From Ottowia sp. (GTDB lineage: Bacteria; Pseudomonadota; Gammaproteobacteria; Burkholderiales; Burkholderiaceae_C): a stretch of DNA of 64,000 nt. Made by a program: the position numbers and the translations under genes. The notes below the pieces were generated by a model. It saw only the letters and a program-made list of their open reading frames with translations, searched no databases and was not told where the DNA came from. Every line of letters starts with the position of its first letter. The first letter of the stretch is position 1. Below, piece by piece: positions 55,935 through 63,877 of this stretch. The DNA is taken from contig NZ_JADJCO010000005.1 of the NCBI RefSeq assembly GCF_016703145.1, positions 744,001-808,000 of the forward strand, read 5' to 3'.

Positions 55935-57149
55935 ATGAATCCTGACGCCGCCCGACTGTGGACGGCCCCACGCTGGACCCTGGCCATCCTGCTGGCCGTG
56001 CTGGGGATGCTGGGGCCGTTTTCCATCGACACCTACATCCCCGCGTTCTCGGCCATCGCCCAGTCGCTGAACGCCACGCCGGTGCAGATGCAACAGACGC
56101 TGTCGGCCTACCTGTTCGGCTTCGCCTTCATGAACCTGTTCCACGGCGCGCTGTCCGACAGCTTCGGCCGCCGGCCGGTGATCCTGGGCGGGCTGCTGCT
56201 GTTCACCCTGGCCTCGGTGGGTTGCGCGCTGTCGCAGACGGTGGGCCAGCTCGTGTTCTTCCGCGCGCTGCAGGGCCTGTCCACGGGCGCGGGGGTGGTG
56301 GTCTCGCGCGCGGTCATCCGCGACATGTTCCCGCCCTCGGAGGCGCAGCGCGTGATGAGCCAGGTGACCATCTTCTTCGGCATCGCCCCGGCGGTGGCGC
56401 CGGTGGTGGGCGGCGTGCTGTCCGAGTACCTGGGCTGGCACGCCGTGTTCTGGTTCCTGGTGGGCGTGGGCGTGGTGCTGACGGTGGCCAACCTGAAGCT
56501 CCTGCCCGAGACCCTGCACGCCCAGGACCGCCAGCCGTTCCAGGTCCGCCACCTGATGCGCGGGTACTGGGCACTGCTGTCCGACCCGCGCTTCATGCTG
56601 CTGGCGCTGGCCTCGGGCGTGCCCTTCAACGGGCTGTTCCTGTACATCCTGTCGGCCCCGGCCTTTCTGGGCGACATCCTGCAGCTCAAGCCGACGCAGT
56701 TCTTCTGGTTCTTCATCCTCAGCATCTCCGGCATCATGGCTGGCTCGTGGCTGTCGGGCCGCATGGCCGGCAAGGTGCGGCCCAAGAACCAGATCATGCA
56801 GGGCTTCCGCATCATGCTGGTGGTCTCGCTGATCAACATCGCGGCCAACGCCGTGCTGGCGCCCAGCGCGTGGTGGTCGATGTGGCCGGTTACCTTCCTC
56901 GCCTTCGGCTGGGCGCTGATGGTGCCGGTGGTGACGCTGCTGGTGCTCGACCTGCACCCCGAGCGGCGCGGCATGGCCTCGTCGCTGCAGGCGGTGGTGG
57001 GCTCCGCGTCCAACGGCGTGGTCGCCGGCGTCGTGGCGCCGCTGGTGATGCACTCGGCCCTGGGGCTGGCGCTGATGTCCTCCGCCTTCATGGCCGTGGG
57101 GCTGGTGGCCTGGGTCTGGCTGCGCAAGCGCTGGCCGGAGATCGGTTGA
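55935..57149 (+). CDS. Bcr/CflA family multidrug efflux MFS transporter
   Basis: 404-aa twelve-helix drug:H+ antiporter of the Bcr/CflA group. GPFSIDTYIPAF in the first helix and the loop LSDSFGRRPVILGGL (motif A) are typical, as is RALQGLSTGAGVVVSRAVIRD (motif B region). It would export drugs such as bicyclomycin or chloramphenicol analogues, or sulfonamide; actual substrate unknown. It follows the rpoD terminator. Confidence 0.92.
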   Translation: MNPDAARLWTAPRWTLAILLAVLGMLGPFSIDTYIPAFSAIAQSLNATPVQMQQTLSAYLFGFAFMNLFHGALSDSFGRRPVILGGLLLFTLASVGCALSQTVGQLVFFRALQGLSTGAGVVVSRAVIRDMFPPSEAQRVMSQVTIFFGIAPAVAPVVGGVLSEYLGWHAVFWFLVGVGVVLTVANLKLLPETLHAQDRQPFQVRHLMRGYWALLSDPRFMLLALASGVPFNGLFLYILSAPAFLGDILQLKPTQFFWFFILSISGIMAGSWLSGRMAGKVRPKNQIMQGFRIMLVVSLINIAANAVLAPSAWWSMWPVTFLAFGWALMVPVVTLLVLDLHPERRGMASSLQAVVGSASNGVVAGVVAPLVMHSALGLALMSSAFMAVGLVAWVWLRKRWPEIG

Positions 57150-57271
57150 CCCTCGGGATCACTGAAGTTGCTTCGCCTTTGGCTGCGGTGCGAGCTTGCT
57201 TCGGGCGGCCGAGCGCAGCGCTCATGGGTGGTTGGCGCGCCGAGGACGACCCGCGGCGGCTAGAATCCGAG
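57150..57271 (+). other. Intergenic region before gdx, GC-rich repeat-like sequence
   Basis: The first half of the 228-bp gap contains GAAGTTGCTTCGCC, GCGAGCTTGCTTCGGGCGGC and CGAGCGCAGCG, multiple short inverted repeats suggesting another dispersed element (only one copy in the window). At 57244-57251 is GG-ACGA-CC, a hairpin with an ACGA loop as found in guanidine-II riboswitches. Confidence 0.35.
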
Positions 57272-57345
57272 AATTATTAGCCAAATATGGCTTAAGGCCG
57301 CATGGATGCTTCGCCAACAGCTCTATATTTAATAGCATCCCTGAG
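57272..57345 (-). repeat. 55-bp repeat in the gdx leader
   Basis: On the minus strand: GCTATTAAATATAGAGCTGT, TGGCGAAG, a CATG-containing spacer, GCGGCC and AAGCCATATTTGGC. Confidence 0.55.
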
Positions 57346-57377
57346 AACGATCCCACCTTCGTCAAGGAGTCACGCCC

Positions 57378-57698
57378 GTGTCCTGGATCCTCATCTGCAT
57401 CGCCGGCCTGTTCGAGGTCGCCTGGGCCGTGGGCCTGAAGTACACGCACGGCTTCACGCGGCTATGGCCCAGCGTGGGCACCGTGCTGGCCATGGCGATC
57501 AGCGTGGCGCTGCTGGGCCTGGGCATGCGCGGGCTGCCGGTGGGCACGGCCTACGCGGTGTGGACGGGCATCGGCGCCGTGGGCACGGTGATCCTGGGCA
57601 TCGTGCTGTTCAACGACCCCGCCAACGCGCCGCGCCTGATCTGCGTGGCGCTGATCGTGGCCGGCATCCTGGGGCTGAAGCTGACCAGCGCGGCCTGA
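57378..57698 (+). CDS. gdx: SMR transporter, Gdx/SugE (guanidinium exporter) type
   Basis: 106-aa four-helix small multidrug resistance protein. The membrane-embedded Glu in AGLFEVAWAVGLKYTHGF (residue ~13) and LPVGTAYAVWTGIGAVGT match the Gdx/SugE subgroup rather than EmrE; characterised members export guanidinium in exchange for protons. Start is GTG 57378 with AAGGAG nine bases upstream. The leader contains ACGA-loop hairpins that could be a degenerate guanidine sensor. Confidence 0.92.
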   Translation: MSWILICIAGLFEVAWAVGLKYTHGFTRLWPSVGTVLAMAISVALLGLGMRGLPVGTAYAVWTGIGAVGTVILGIVLFNDPANAPRLICVALIVAGILGLKLTSAA

Positions 57699-57702
57699 GC
57701 AG

Positions 57703-57768
57703 GTTTCAAGCCAGATCGGCCTCTGGCCAGCGCCCCTGTTGCGCCGTCAGCTACATCAACAATAGCAA
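57703..57768 (-). repeat. 55-bp repeat, well-preserved intergenic copy
   Basis: On the minus strand: TTGCTATTG, ATGTAGCTGACGGCGC, a CAGGGG spacer, CGCTGG, AGAGGCCGATCTGGCTTGAA. It fills the gap between the converging gdx and ferredoxin oxidoreductase genes. Confidence 0.7.
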
Positions 57769-57776
57769 CCGGGGCG

Positions 57777-60700
57777 TCACGTCGACGCCACCACCGGAAT
57801 CCCGCGCAACTGCCCCGCCCCTGGCCGCGCGGGCGGCGCCGGGTAGCGCGCCGGGTCGAAGCGGTGCAGCAGCTCGGCCTCGCGCACGCGGGCCAGCAGC
57901 ACGTTGGCGTGCTTGACGTGGCCGAAGCCGCGCATCGACAACGGCACGGCGGCGATCTCGGCGGCCAGCGGCAAGCGGGCGGCGTCGATCTGCGGCAGCA
58001 GCTCGCGCACGCGGGCTTCGTGGCGCGCGATCAGCTCACGCTCCAGGCGGCGCTCGGCGGTGCGGCCGAACAGGTCCAGCGGGCCGCCGCGCAGCGCCTT
58101 GCCCTTGGCCAGCAGGCGCATGGCGGGCAGCAGCCAACCGCCCAGGCGCACCTTGCGCGGCGGCTCGCCACCCCGGGGCCGGCGCCACAGCGGCGGGGCC
58201 ATGTGAAATTCGAGCTTCAGCTCACCCTCGAACTGGTGCGCCAGCGCGGCCTGGAAGCCGCCGTCGGTGTACAGGCGCGCGACCTCGTACTCATCCTTGT
58301 AGGCCATCAGCTTGCGCAGCGACCGGGCCACGGCACGGGCCAGGCGCTCGCTGCCGGGCGCGACGGCCTGCTCGCGCGCGTGGGCTTCGCGCACCAGGGC
58401 GGCGTAGCGCTCGGCCCACGCGGCGTTCTGGTAGGCGGTGAGGTGGCTCATGCCGTGGGCGACCAGCTCGTCCAGCGACTCGTGCGCGGGCGCCGCATCG
58501 GCGGACGGGCCCAGCAGCGCCTCGCAGGCGCCGGGATCGAAGGCGGCCAGGCGGCCGAGCGAGAACGCCAGGCGGTTGGCCTCCACGGCCACGCCGTTCA
58601 GCTCGATCGCGCGCTCCAGCGCCGCCAGCCTCACCGGCACCAGCCCCCGCTGCCAGGCCTGGCCCAGCGCCACGATGTTGGCCGTCACCGTGTCGCCCAG
58701 GAAGTCCTCGGCCAGCGCCTGTGCGTCGAAGGTGTCCACGCGCTCGTCGCCGGCGGCGAAGCGCAGCTTGGCCAGCAGCAGCGCGATCTTCAGGCTGGCG
58801 TCGGGGTTCTTCAGCGATTCGGCCACCGGCGTCTCGTGCACGTTGGCCAGCACGCGCGTGCGGCCGTGGCGCACGGTGCCCAGGGCCTCGGGCTGGGCGG
58901 CGACCACGGTGTCGCAGGCCAGGATGGCGTCGGCCTGCTGGGTGTCGATGCGCACCTGGTTCAGGCGCTCAGGAACATCGGCCAGCCGCACGAAGGACAG
59001 CACCGCGCCGCCCTTCTGCGCGAAGCCCATGAAGTCGAGCACGCTGGCGCTCTTGCCCTCCAGGTGCGCGGCCATGGCGACGACGGCGCCCACGGTCACC
59101 ACGCCGGTGCCGCCGACGCCGGTCACCAGCAGGTCGTACGGGCCTGTCCACGCGTGCGGCGCGGGCGGAGGCAGGCCGCGCACCAGGCGGTGGAAGGCGT
59201 CGTCGGCGCCGTCCACCCCGCCGGCCAGCGCGCCGGCCTTCTTGCGCAGCCGGCCGCCGCTCACGCCGACGAAGCTGGGGCAGAAGCCCTTGGCGCAGGA
59301 ATAGTCCTTGTTGCACGCGGTCTGGTCGATGCGGCGCTTGCGGCCCAGCGGCGTCTCGTGCGGCAGCACGGCCACGCAGTTGCTCTGCACGCCGCAGTCG
59401 CCGCAGCCCTCGCACACGGCCTCGTTGATGAACAGGCGCCGGTCCGGGTCGGCCAGTGCGCCCTTCTTGCGGCGGCGGCGCTTCTCGGCGGCGCAGGTCT
59501 GCTCATAGATCAGCACGGTGACGCCCTCCACCTCGCGCAGGCGGCGCTGCACGGCGTCCAGTTCGTCGCGGTCGTGGAATTCGGTGCCGGCCGGAAAGCG
59601 GCTTTTGATGGCGCCGTACTTGGCGATGTCGTCCGACACCACCACCACCTGCTTCACGCCCTCGCTCTCCACCTGGCGCGCGATGGCGTCCACGCTGATG
59701 ATGCCGTCCACCGGCTGGCCGCCGGTCATGGCCACGGCGTCGTTGAACAGGATCTTGTAGGTGATGCGCGCCCGCGCCGCCACCGCCTGCCGGATGGCCA
59801 GGTAGCCCGAGTGGTAGTAGGTGCCGTCGCCCAGGTTCTGGAACACGTGCGGCGTGCGCGTGAAGCGCGCGTGCGACACCCAGTCCACGCCCTCGCCGCC
59901 CATCTGGATCAGCCCGGCGGTGTCGCGCTCCATCCAGTTGGCCATGAAGTGGCAGCCGATGCCGGCGCGCGCGGTCGATCCCTCGGGCACCTTGGTCGAT
60001 GTGTTGTGCGGGCAGCCGGCGCAGAAGTAGGGCAGGCGCTTGACGCTGTCCGCGCCGTTGGACAGCAGCTCGGGCAGCGTGAAGTCGCGCACGTGCGCGC
60101 GCCGGTCGCCGAAGCGCTGCGGAAAATGGCGGATCAGCCAGTCGGCCATCAGCTCGATCAGGCGCGAGGGGCGCAGCTCGCCCAGGCTGCTCACCAGCGG
60201 CGCCCCGTGCGCGTCGCGCTTGCCCAGGATGGCCGGGCGCAGGCCGTGCGGCGCGTGATAGAACAGGTCGCGCAGCTGCGTCTCCACCACCGGGCCTTTT
60301 TCCTCGACGACCAGGATCTCGTCCAGGCCGCGCGCGAACGCCAGCGCGCGCGTGGTCTCGATGGGGAACGCCAGCCCCACCTTGTACAGGCGCACGCCGG
60401 CCTCGGCCAGCAGGGCGGGCGTGATCTCCAGCCGGCGCAGCACTTCCATCAGGTCGTAGTGCGCCTTGCCGCAGGTGACGATGCCGACCGTGGCGCGGGG
60501 CGATTCGATCACCGTGCGGTCGATCGAGTTGACAGCGGCAAACGCCGCCACCGCCTGCAGCTTGGCGGCCAGACGCTCCTCGATCTGTAGCGATGGCAGA
60601 TCGGGCCAGCGCATGTGCAGGCCACTGGGCGGGGCGGCGTAGCCGGTGGTGGCGCACACCTCGTCGGCCGTCTTCCATGCCGCCGCGCGGGCGTTCACGG

Positions 60701-61376
60701 TGTCCAAATCCACCGTGGCGCCGCTTTCCACCACCTCCGACAGCGACGTCATCGCCACCCAGTTGCCCGAGAAGCGCGACAGCTGCCAGCCGTACAGCCC
60801 GAACTCCAGGTGCTCGGCCACATTGGCCGGCGCGACGACCGGCATGTGGTACGCCTGAAAGAGCTGATCGCTCTGGTGCGGCATGGACGACGATACACAG
60901 CCATGGTCGTCCCCCGCCACCACCAGCACGCCGCCGTGCGGCGACGAGCCGTAGGCGTTGCCGTGCTTGATCGCGTCGCCCGCGCGGTCCACGCCCGGCC
61001 CCTTGCCGTACCACAGGGCAAACACGCCGGCGCAGGTGCGCTCGGGGTCGCTCTCCACCCGCTGCGTGCCCAGCACCTGCGTGGCGGCCAGTTCCTCGTT
61101 GATGGCGGGTACGAAAGTGAGGCCCTGTTCCTCCCAGCGCTGGCCGGCCTTCCAGATCTGCAGATCCACCATGCCCAGCGGCGAGCCGCGGTAGCCGCTG
61201 ACGAAGCCGCGTGTGTCCCAGCCCTGCGCCTCGTCGCGCCAGCGCTGCATCAGCGGCAGCCGCACCAGCGCCTGCGTGCCGGTCATGAACACCTGGCCCG
61301 CGCGCGCCCACAGGTTGTGGTCCAGCTGGTAGTCGGCGCGGCGGATGGCGGTGTCCGCCGCATGGGTATCGGACAT
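57777..61376 (-). CDS. Indolepyruvate ferredoxin oxidoreductase, single-chain
   Basis: 1199-aa fusion of the IorA-like and IorB-like subunits. From the N-terminus: pyruvate-ferredoxin-type pyrimidine domain (residues ~1-400, FVSGYRGSPLGMVD), the TPP-binding domain with CPHNTSTKVPEG and GIGCHFMANW, ferredoxin-like Cys cluster (CEGCGDC and CNKDYSCAKGFCPSF), then the gamma domain (GVGGTGVVTVGAVVA, LDFMGFAQKGG) and a C-terminal DUF6537-like region. It oxidatively decarboxylates aryl or branched 2-oxo acids to acyl-CoA with reduction of ferredoxin. Known in aerobic Burkholderiales. ATG 61376 fits. Confidence 0.93.
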   Translation of the reverse strand: MSDTHAADTAIRRADYQLDHNLWARAGQVFMTGTQALVRLPLMQRWRDEAQGWDTRGFVSGYRGSPLGMVDLQIWKAGQRWEEQGLTFVPAINEELAATQVLGTQRVESDPERTCAGVFALWYGKGPGVDRAGDAIKHGNAYGSSPHGGVLVVAGDDHGCVSSSMPHQSDQLFQAYHMPVVAPANVAEHLEFGLYGWQLSRFSGNWVAMTSLSEVVESGATVDLDTVNARAAAWKTADEVCATTGYAAPPSGLHMRWPDLPSLQIEERLAAKLQAVAAFAAVNSIDRTVIESPRATVGIVTCGKAHYDLMEVLRRLEITPALLAEAGVRLYKVGLAFPIETTRALAFARGLDEILVVEEKGPVVETQLRDLFYHAPHGLRPAILGKRDAHGAPLVSSLGELRPSRLIELMADWLIRHFPQRFGDRRAHVRDFTLPELLSNGADSVKRLPYFCAGCPHNTSTKVPEGSTARAGIGCHFMANWMERDTAGLIQMGGEGVDWVSHARFTRTPHVFQNLGDGTYYHSGYLAIRQAVAARARITYKILFNDAVAMTGGQPVDGIISVDAIARQVESEGVKQVVVVSDDIAKYGAIKSRFPAGTEFHDRDELDAVQRRLREVEGVTVLIYEQTCAAEKRRRRKKGALADPDRRLFINEAVCEGCGDCGVQSNCVAVLPHETPLGRKRRIDQTACNKDYSCAKGFCPSFVGVSGGRLRKKAGALAGGVDGADDAFHRLVRGLPPPAPHAWTGPYDLLVTGVGGTGVVTVGAVVAMAAHLEGKSASVLDFMGFAQKGGAVLSFVRLADVPERLNQVRIDTQQADAILACDTVVAAQPEALGTVRHGRTRVLANVHETPVAESLKNPDASLKIALLLAKLRFAAGDERVDTFDAQALAEDFLGDTVTANIVALGQAWQRGLVPVRLAALERAIELNGVAVEANRLAFSLGRLAAFDPGACEALLGPSADAAPAHESLDELVAHGMSHLTAYQNAAWAERYAALVREAHAREQAVAPGSERLARAVARSLRKLMAYKDEYEVARLYTDGGFQAALAHQFEGELKLEFHMAPPLWRRPRGGEPPRKVRLGGWLLPAMRLLAKGKALRGGPLDLFGRTAERRLERELIARHEARVRELLPQIDAARLPLAAEIAAVPLSMRGFGHVKHANVLLARVREAELLHRFDPARYPAPPARPGAGQLRGIPVVAST

Positions 61377-61444
61377 GGCGTGTCTCCGGGTTGCGGATGA
61401 GGACACTGTAGACCCGGAGGGCCAAACGGGTTGCGCCGAGGGGA

Positions 61445-61957
61445 TCAGCCTGCCTCGCCAGCGAGTTTCAAGGCGGCGTCGATCAACGCCCGTGAAATGC
61501 GGTAGCCATTGGCCTGCATCTGGTCCAGCGCGCCGGCGATGCGCTCGATCTTGCCCGTGCGCTTGGCTTGCAGCAGCACACCCAGCACGCCAAACAAGGG
61601 CACACCTTGGCGGATCGCGGTCTGACGGCCGCGGCGTTCGTCCATCAGCACCCCGCACCCCAGCGCGTGCGCCAGGCTGAGCGCCTGCGCCTCGCCTTCG
61701 TCGAGGTGGCTGACGGCGGCCGTGTAGCGGGCGTCATCGCGGCGCGGATGCACCCGCGCATGTGCTTGCACGAAGGCCGCGATGCCGTCGGCGCCCGGGC
61801 GCGAGCGATCCGCCGTGGTTTCATCCAGCACCACCCGCGGCACGTGGATCTGGTCGAAAACGGCGCTCAGCAGTTCCAGGTGGCCACAACCGGCCAGCGC
61901 GATCAACGGCCCGGAATCAGAAACGACGACAGGTCGTTTCGAGGCTGGCCGGTTCAT
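61445..61957 (-). CDS. DUF3368 PIN-domain toxin
   Basis: 170-aa PIN-like nuclease. The N-terminal VVVSDSGPLIALAG supplies the first Asp, LDEGEAQALSLAHALG the middle acidic residues, and VLMDERRGRQTA the last; these form the Mg2+-binding site of a toxin RNase. VPLFGVLGVLLQAKRTG is the DUF3368 signature. ATG overlaps the antitoxin TGA by 4 bp (ATGA at 61954-61957), the usual order of antitoxin then toxin. Confidence 0.88.
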   Translation of the reverse strand: MNRPASKRPVVVSDSGPLIALAGCGHLELLSAVFDQIHVPRVVLDETTADRSRPGADGIAAFVQAHARVHPRRDDARYTAAVSHLDEGEAQALSLAHALGCGVLMDERRGRQTAIRQGVPLFGVLGVLLQAKRTGKIERIAGALDQMQANGYRISRALIDAALKLAGEAG

Positions 61958-62286
61958 TGCGCCGCATCGAAGGCAGCGAGTTCCTGCGCCAGCTCGGCCG
62001 GGTCGTGATCAACCACCGCGATGCCCTGGTCGCTCAGGTGCGCCAGAAACCGTGGCAGGCTCATCCGCGCCAGCTTCGCCGCACGCGCGGAGGTGAGTTC
62101 GCCGCTCTTGAACAACCCAACGGCCAGCGCCGCGTGGACACCCGCGGCCAGCAGTTCGTCGGTGAAAGGCACGCTGACGAACAACGGTTGCCCGTGGCGG
62201 GTCACCAGCGCGAGCCGCCCCTCCTCGGCCTCGCGGCTGAGGTCACCTGAGCGCTCGCGCAGTTCGCGGATGGTGAAGGTTTGCAT
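61954..62286 (-). CDS. Antitoxin with Phd/YefM-like N-terminus and UPF0175-type C-terminus
   Basis: 110-aa protein. The N-terminal half, MQTFTIRELRERSGDLSREA and GRLALVTRHGQPLFVSVP, is a Phd-type DNA-binding fold; the C-terminal half, GELTSARAAKLARMSLPRFLAHLSDQGI, resembles UPF0175, a family paired with DUF3368 toxins. Combining the two in one antitoxin is less usual. It is directly followed by the toxin and preceded by nested dyads at which it probably autoregulates. Confidence 0.83.
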   Translation of the reverse strand: MQTFTIRELRERSGDLSREAEEGRLALVTRHGQPLFVSVPFTDELLAAGVHAALAVGLFKSGELTSARAAKLARMSLPRFLAHLSDQGIAVVDHDPAELAQELAAFDAAQ

Positions 62287-62289
62287 GGC

Positions 62290-62333
62290 GGCCTCAATAA
62301 TTGATCCCCTTTATTGGGTCACAAAATGAGGCC
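62290..62333. promoter_or_regulatory. Autoregulatory operator of the toxin-antitoxin pair
   Basis: Two nested inverted repeats, GGCCTCA (62290-62296)/TGAGGCC (62327-62333) and CAATAA (62295-62300)/TTATTG (62311-62316), lie immediately upstream of the antitoxin ATG. Confidence 0.5.
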
Positions 62334-62420
62334 CGCGTCAAACCAGCCCACGTCTCTTTTGCCAAGGTGCGGCTGCGGGTACCCAGAGCCGCCGTGCTGA
62401 AAGAAAAATGAATGAAACAG

Positions 62421-62475
62421 GGCATTTGTCGGCGTCAACAATACACTTATAGCTATCAAATACGAAGCATCCGCC
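62421..62475 (-). repeat. 55-bp repeat, intergenic copy
   Basis: On the minus strand: TATTTGATAGCTATAAGTGT, a TTG-containing spacer with ACGCCG, and AATGCCCTGTTTCATTCA. It is in the 250-bp gap between the antitoxin and the Crp/Fnr gene; nothing else is seen in that gap. Confidence 0.5.
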
Positions 62476-62536
62476 CTCTCCTGCCGCGCACCCCGCCCAT
62501 GCGGCGGCATGCCTGTCCGCCGCCGATGGCGCCCGA

Positions 62537-63244
62537 TCAAATCAGCGCACTTGCATGGCGCGCCAGCCCGGACGGGTCGGTCACCACCACCTTCGCGTGC
62601 GCGATCCGGATCAGGGCCTGGTGTTCGAGCTTCTTGAGTTCGACGCTCAGGCTCTGCCGGCTGACGCCGAGCATGTCGCTCAATTCGCTCTGCGTCATGA
62701 GGATCTCGATCTCCCGCTGGGGCAGCGCGCCCGGCTGTGTTTCGATGTTGGCGACGATCATGAGCAGATGCACCAGGCGGGCCTGGATGGACAGCAGCTG
62801 CTGGAACGCGAACAGCTCGTACTGCTGGCGCGAGCGCCCGCACAGCAGTTGCAGCAGGCGCAACGCCAACGACGGCTGCGTCCGCAGCTCCGACAGCAGC
62901 ACGTCCCGCGAGAGTTGCAGCAGTTCCGTCGGCCCGTGGGCGTCCGCGTCGTGGATGGCGCCCTTGCCGTCTATCACCGGGATCAGGCCATACACCTCGC
63001 CAGGTTGCAGATAGCGCGTGACGTGCCGCTTGCCGTCGCGCCCGTGGATGCTGAGTTCCAGGCTGCCCGAGCGCACGAAATACATCTGCGTCTGGGGCTG
63101 CCCGCGGCGCGTCAGCGCCTCACGGGGCTGCAGATGGCAGGGCAGGCAGCGCTCGGCGAGCCGCTCCAGAACCACCGACTCCAGGCCCGAAAACCACGCC
63201 GTCTGCCCGATGGCCTCCATCGCCGCCTGAAGTTGGGAAGTCAT
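62537..63244 (-). CDS. Crp/Fnr-family transcriptional regulator
   Basis: 235-aa regulator. N-terminal cyclic-nucleotide-binding-like beta-roll (residues ~20-130, FVRSGSLELSIHGRDGKRH, PGEVYGLIPVIDG) and C-terminal winged HTH (MTQSELSDMLGVSRQSLSVELKKLE). It lacks the four-cysteine FNR iron-sulfur pattern (only CLPC near residue 33) and the PRxGExSA cAMP motif, so the signal is unknown. It is divergent from the TPP decarboxylase genes, which it may control. Confidence 0.88.
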   Translation of the reverse strand: MTSQLQAAMEAIGQTAWFSGLESVVLERLAERCLPCHLQPREALTRRGQPQTQMYFVRSGSLELSIHGRDGKRHVTRYLQPGEVYGLIPVIDGKGAIHDADAHGPTELLQLSRDVLLSELRTQPSLALRLLQLLCGRSRQQYELFAFQQLLSIQARLVHLLMIVANIETQPGALPQREIEILMTQSELSDMLGVSRQSLSVELKKLEHQALIRIAHAKVVVTDPSGLARHASALI

Positions 63245-63263
63245 GGTTTTTCACTAGAAGATT

Positions 63264-63279
63264 TGTCGGATTTTGGACA
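63264..63279. promoter_or_regulatory. Possible Crp/Fnr-type dyad
   Basis: TGTC-GGATTTTG-GACA lies in the 90-bp divergent gap between the Crp/Fnr regulator and the TPP enzyme gene. Spacing (8 bp) is near that of DNR/Crp-type sites, but the half sites are short. Confidence 0.3.
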
Positions 63280-63334
63280 GACGCCCACGGGCCTCGACCC
63301 ACACACTCGCGCTCCATCGAAGGACGCCAGGACC

Positions 63335-63874
63335 ATGACCGACAAACATTTGAAAGACCACAGTGTGCCCGCATCGCGGTACGTGGCGGCGCTGCGGCAA
63401 TGCGGCGTCGGCCACGTCGTCACCGTGCCCGACTGGGTGCAACTGGCCCTGCATGCGCGGCTCGAAGCGGGCGAGGACGGCCTCGCGCTCATCAACACCT
63501 GCAACGAGAACCAGGCCGTCACCGTCGCGGCCGGCCTCACGCTGGGCGGCCAGCGCCCGGTGCTGGTGATGCAGAACCAGGGCTTCTACAACTGCGTCAA
63601 CACGCTGCGCGCGGTGTGCCTCGATGCGCGCATTCCGCTGGTCCTGATGGTGGGCCAGTTCGGCCGCGAGTTCGACAACCTCGGCCAACCGGCCACGGCG
63701 TCGCGCCGCACCATGGTGCGCCTGATGGAGCCGCTGCTGGACACCCTGGGCATCGCCTTTCACCGGCTCGATGCCACGGCCGACCTGCCCTGCATTGAAA
63801 AGGCGTACGCGCAAGCCGCGGACACCGGCAATGCCGTCGTCGTCCTGGTGTCCGCACCGCTGGCCTGGAGCTAA
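63335..63874 (+). CDS. TPP-dependent decarboxylase, N-terminal (pyrimidine) subunit
   Basis: 179-aa protein of the split sulfopyruvate/phosphonopyruvate decarboxylase type (ComD-like). The catalytic Glu is in CNENQAVTVAAGLTLGG, and VLVMQNQGFYNCVNTLR is characteristic of this subgroup. It should pair with the product of the next gene, three bases downstream, which carries the TPP/Mg-binding half. The substrate is a 2-oxo acid, perhaps sulfonated, phosphonated or aromatic; not determined from the sequence. Confidence 0.85.
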   Translation: MTDKHLKDHSVPASRYVAALRQCGVGHVVTVPDWVQLALHARLEAGEDGLALINTCNENQAVTVAAGLTLGGQRPVLVMQNQGFYNCVNTLRAVCLDARIPLVLMVGQFGREFDNLGQPATASRRTMVRLMEPLLDTLGIAFHRLDATADLPCIEKAYAQAADTGNAVVVLVSAPLAWS

Positions 63875-63877
63875 ACC

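Noticed and set aside
57864..60590. Long plus-strand frame opposite the indolepyruvate ferredoxin oxidoreductase
   Set aside because: Composition is of antisense type (repetitive Gly/Gln/His/Arg) and the opposite frame has all IOR domains.
62537..63244. True oxygen-sensing FNR
   Set aside because: The N-terminal cysteine cluster needed for the 4Fe-4S centre is absent.
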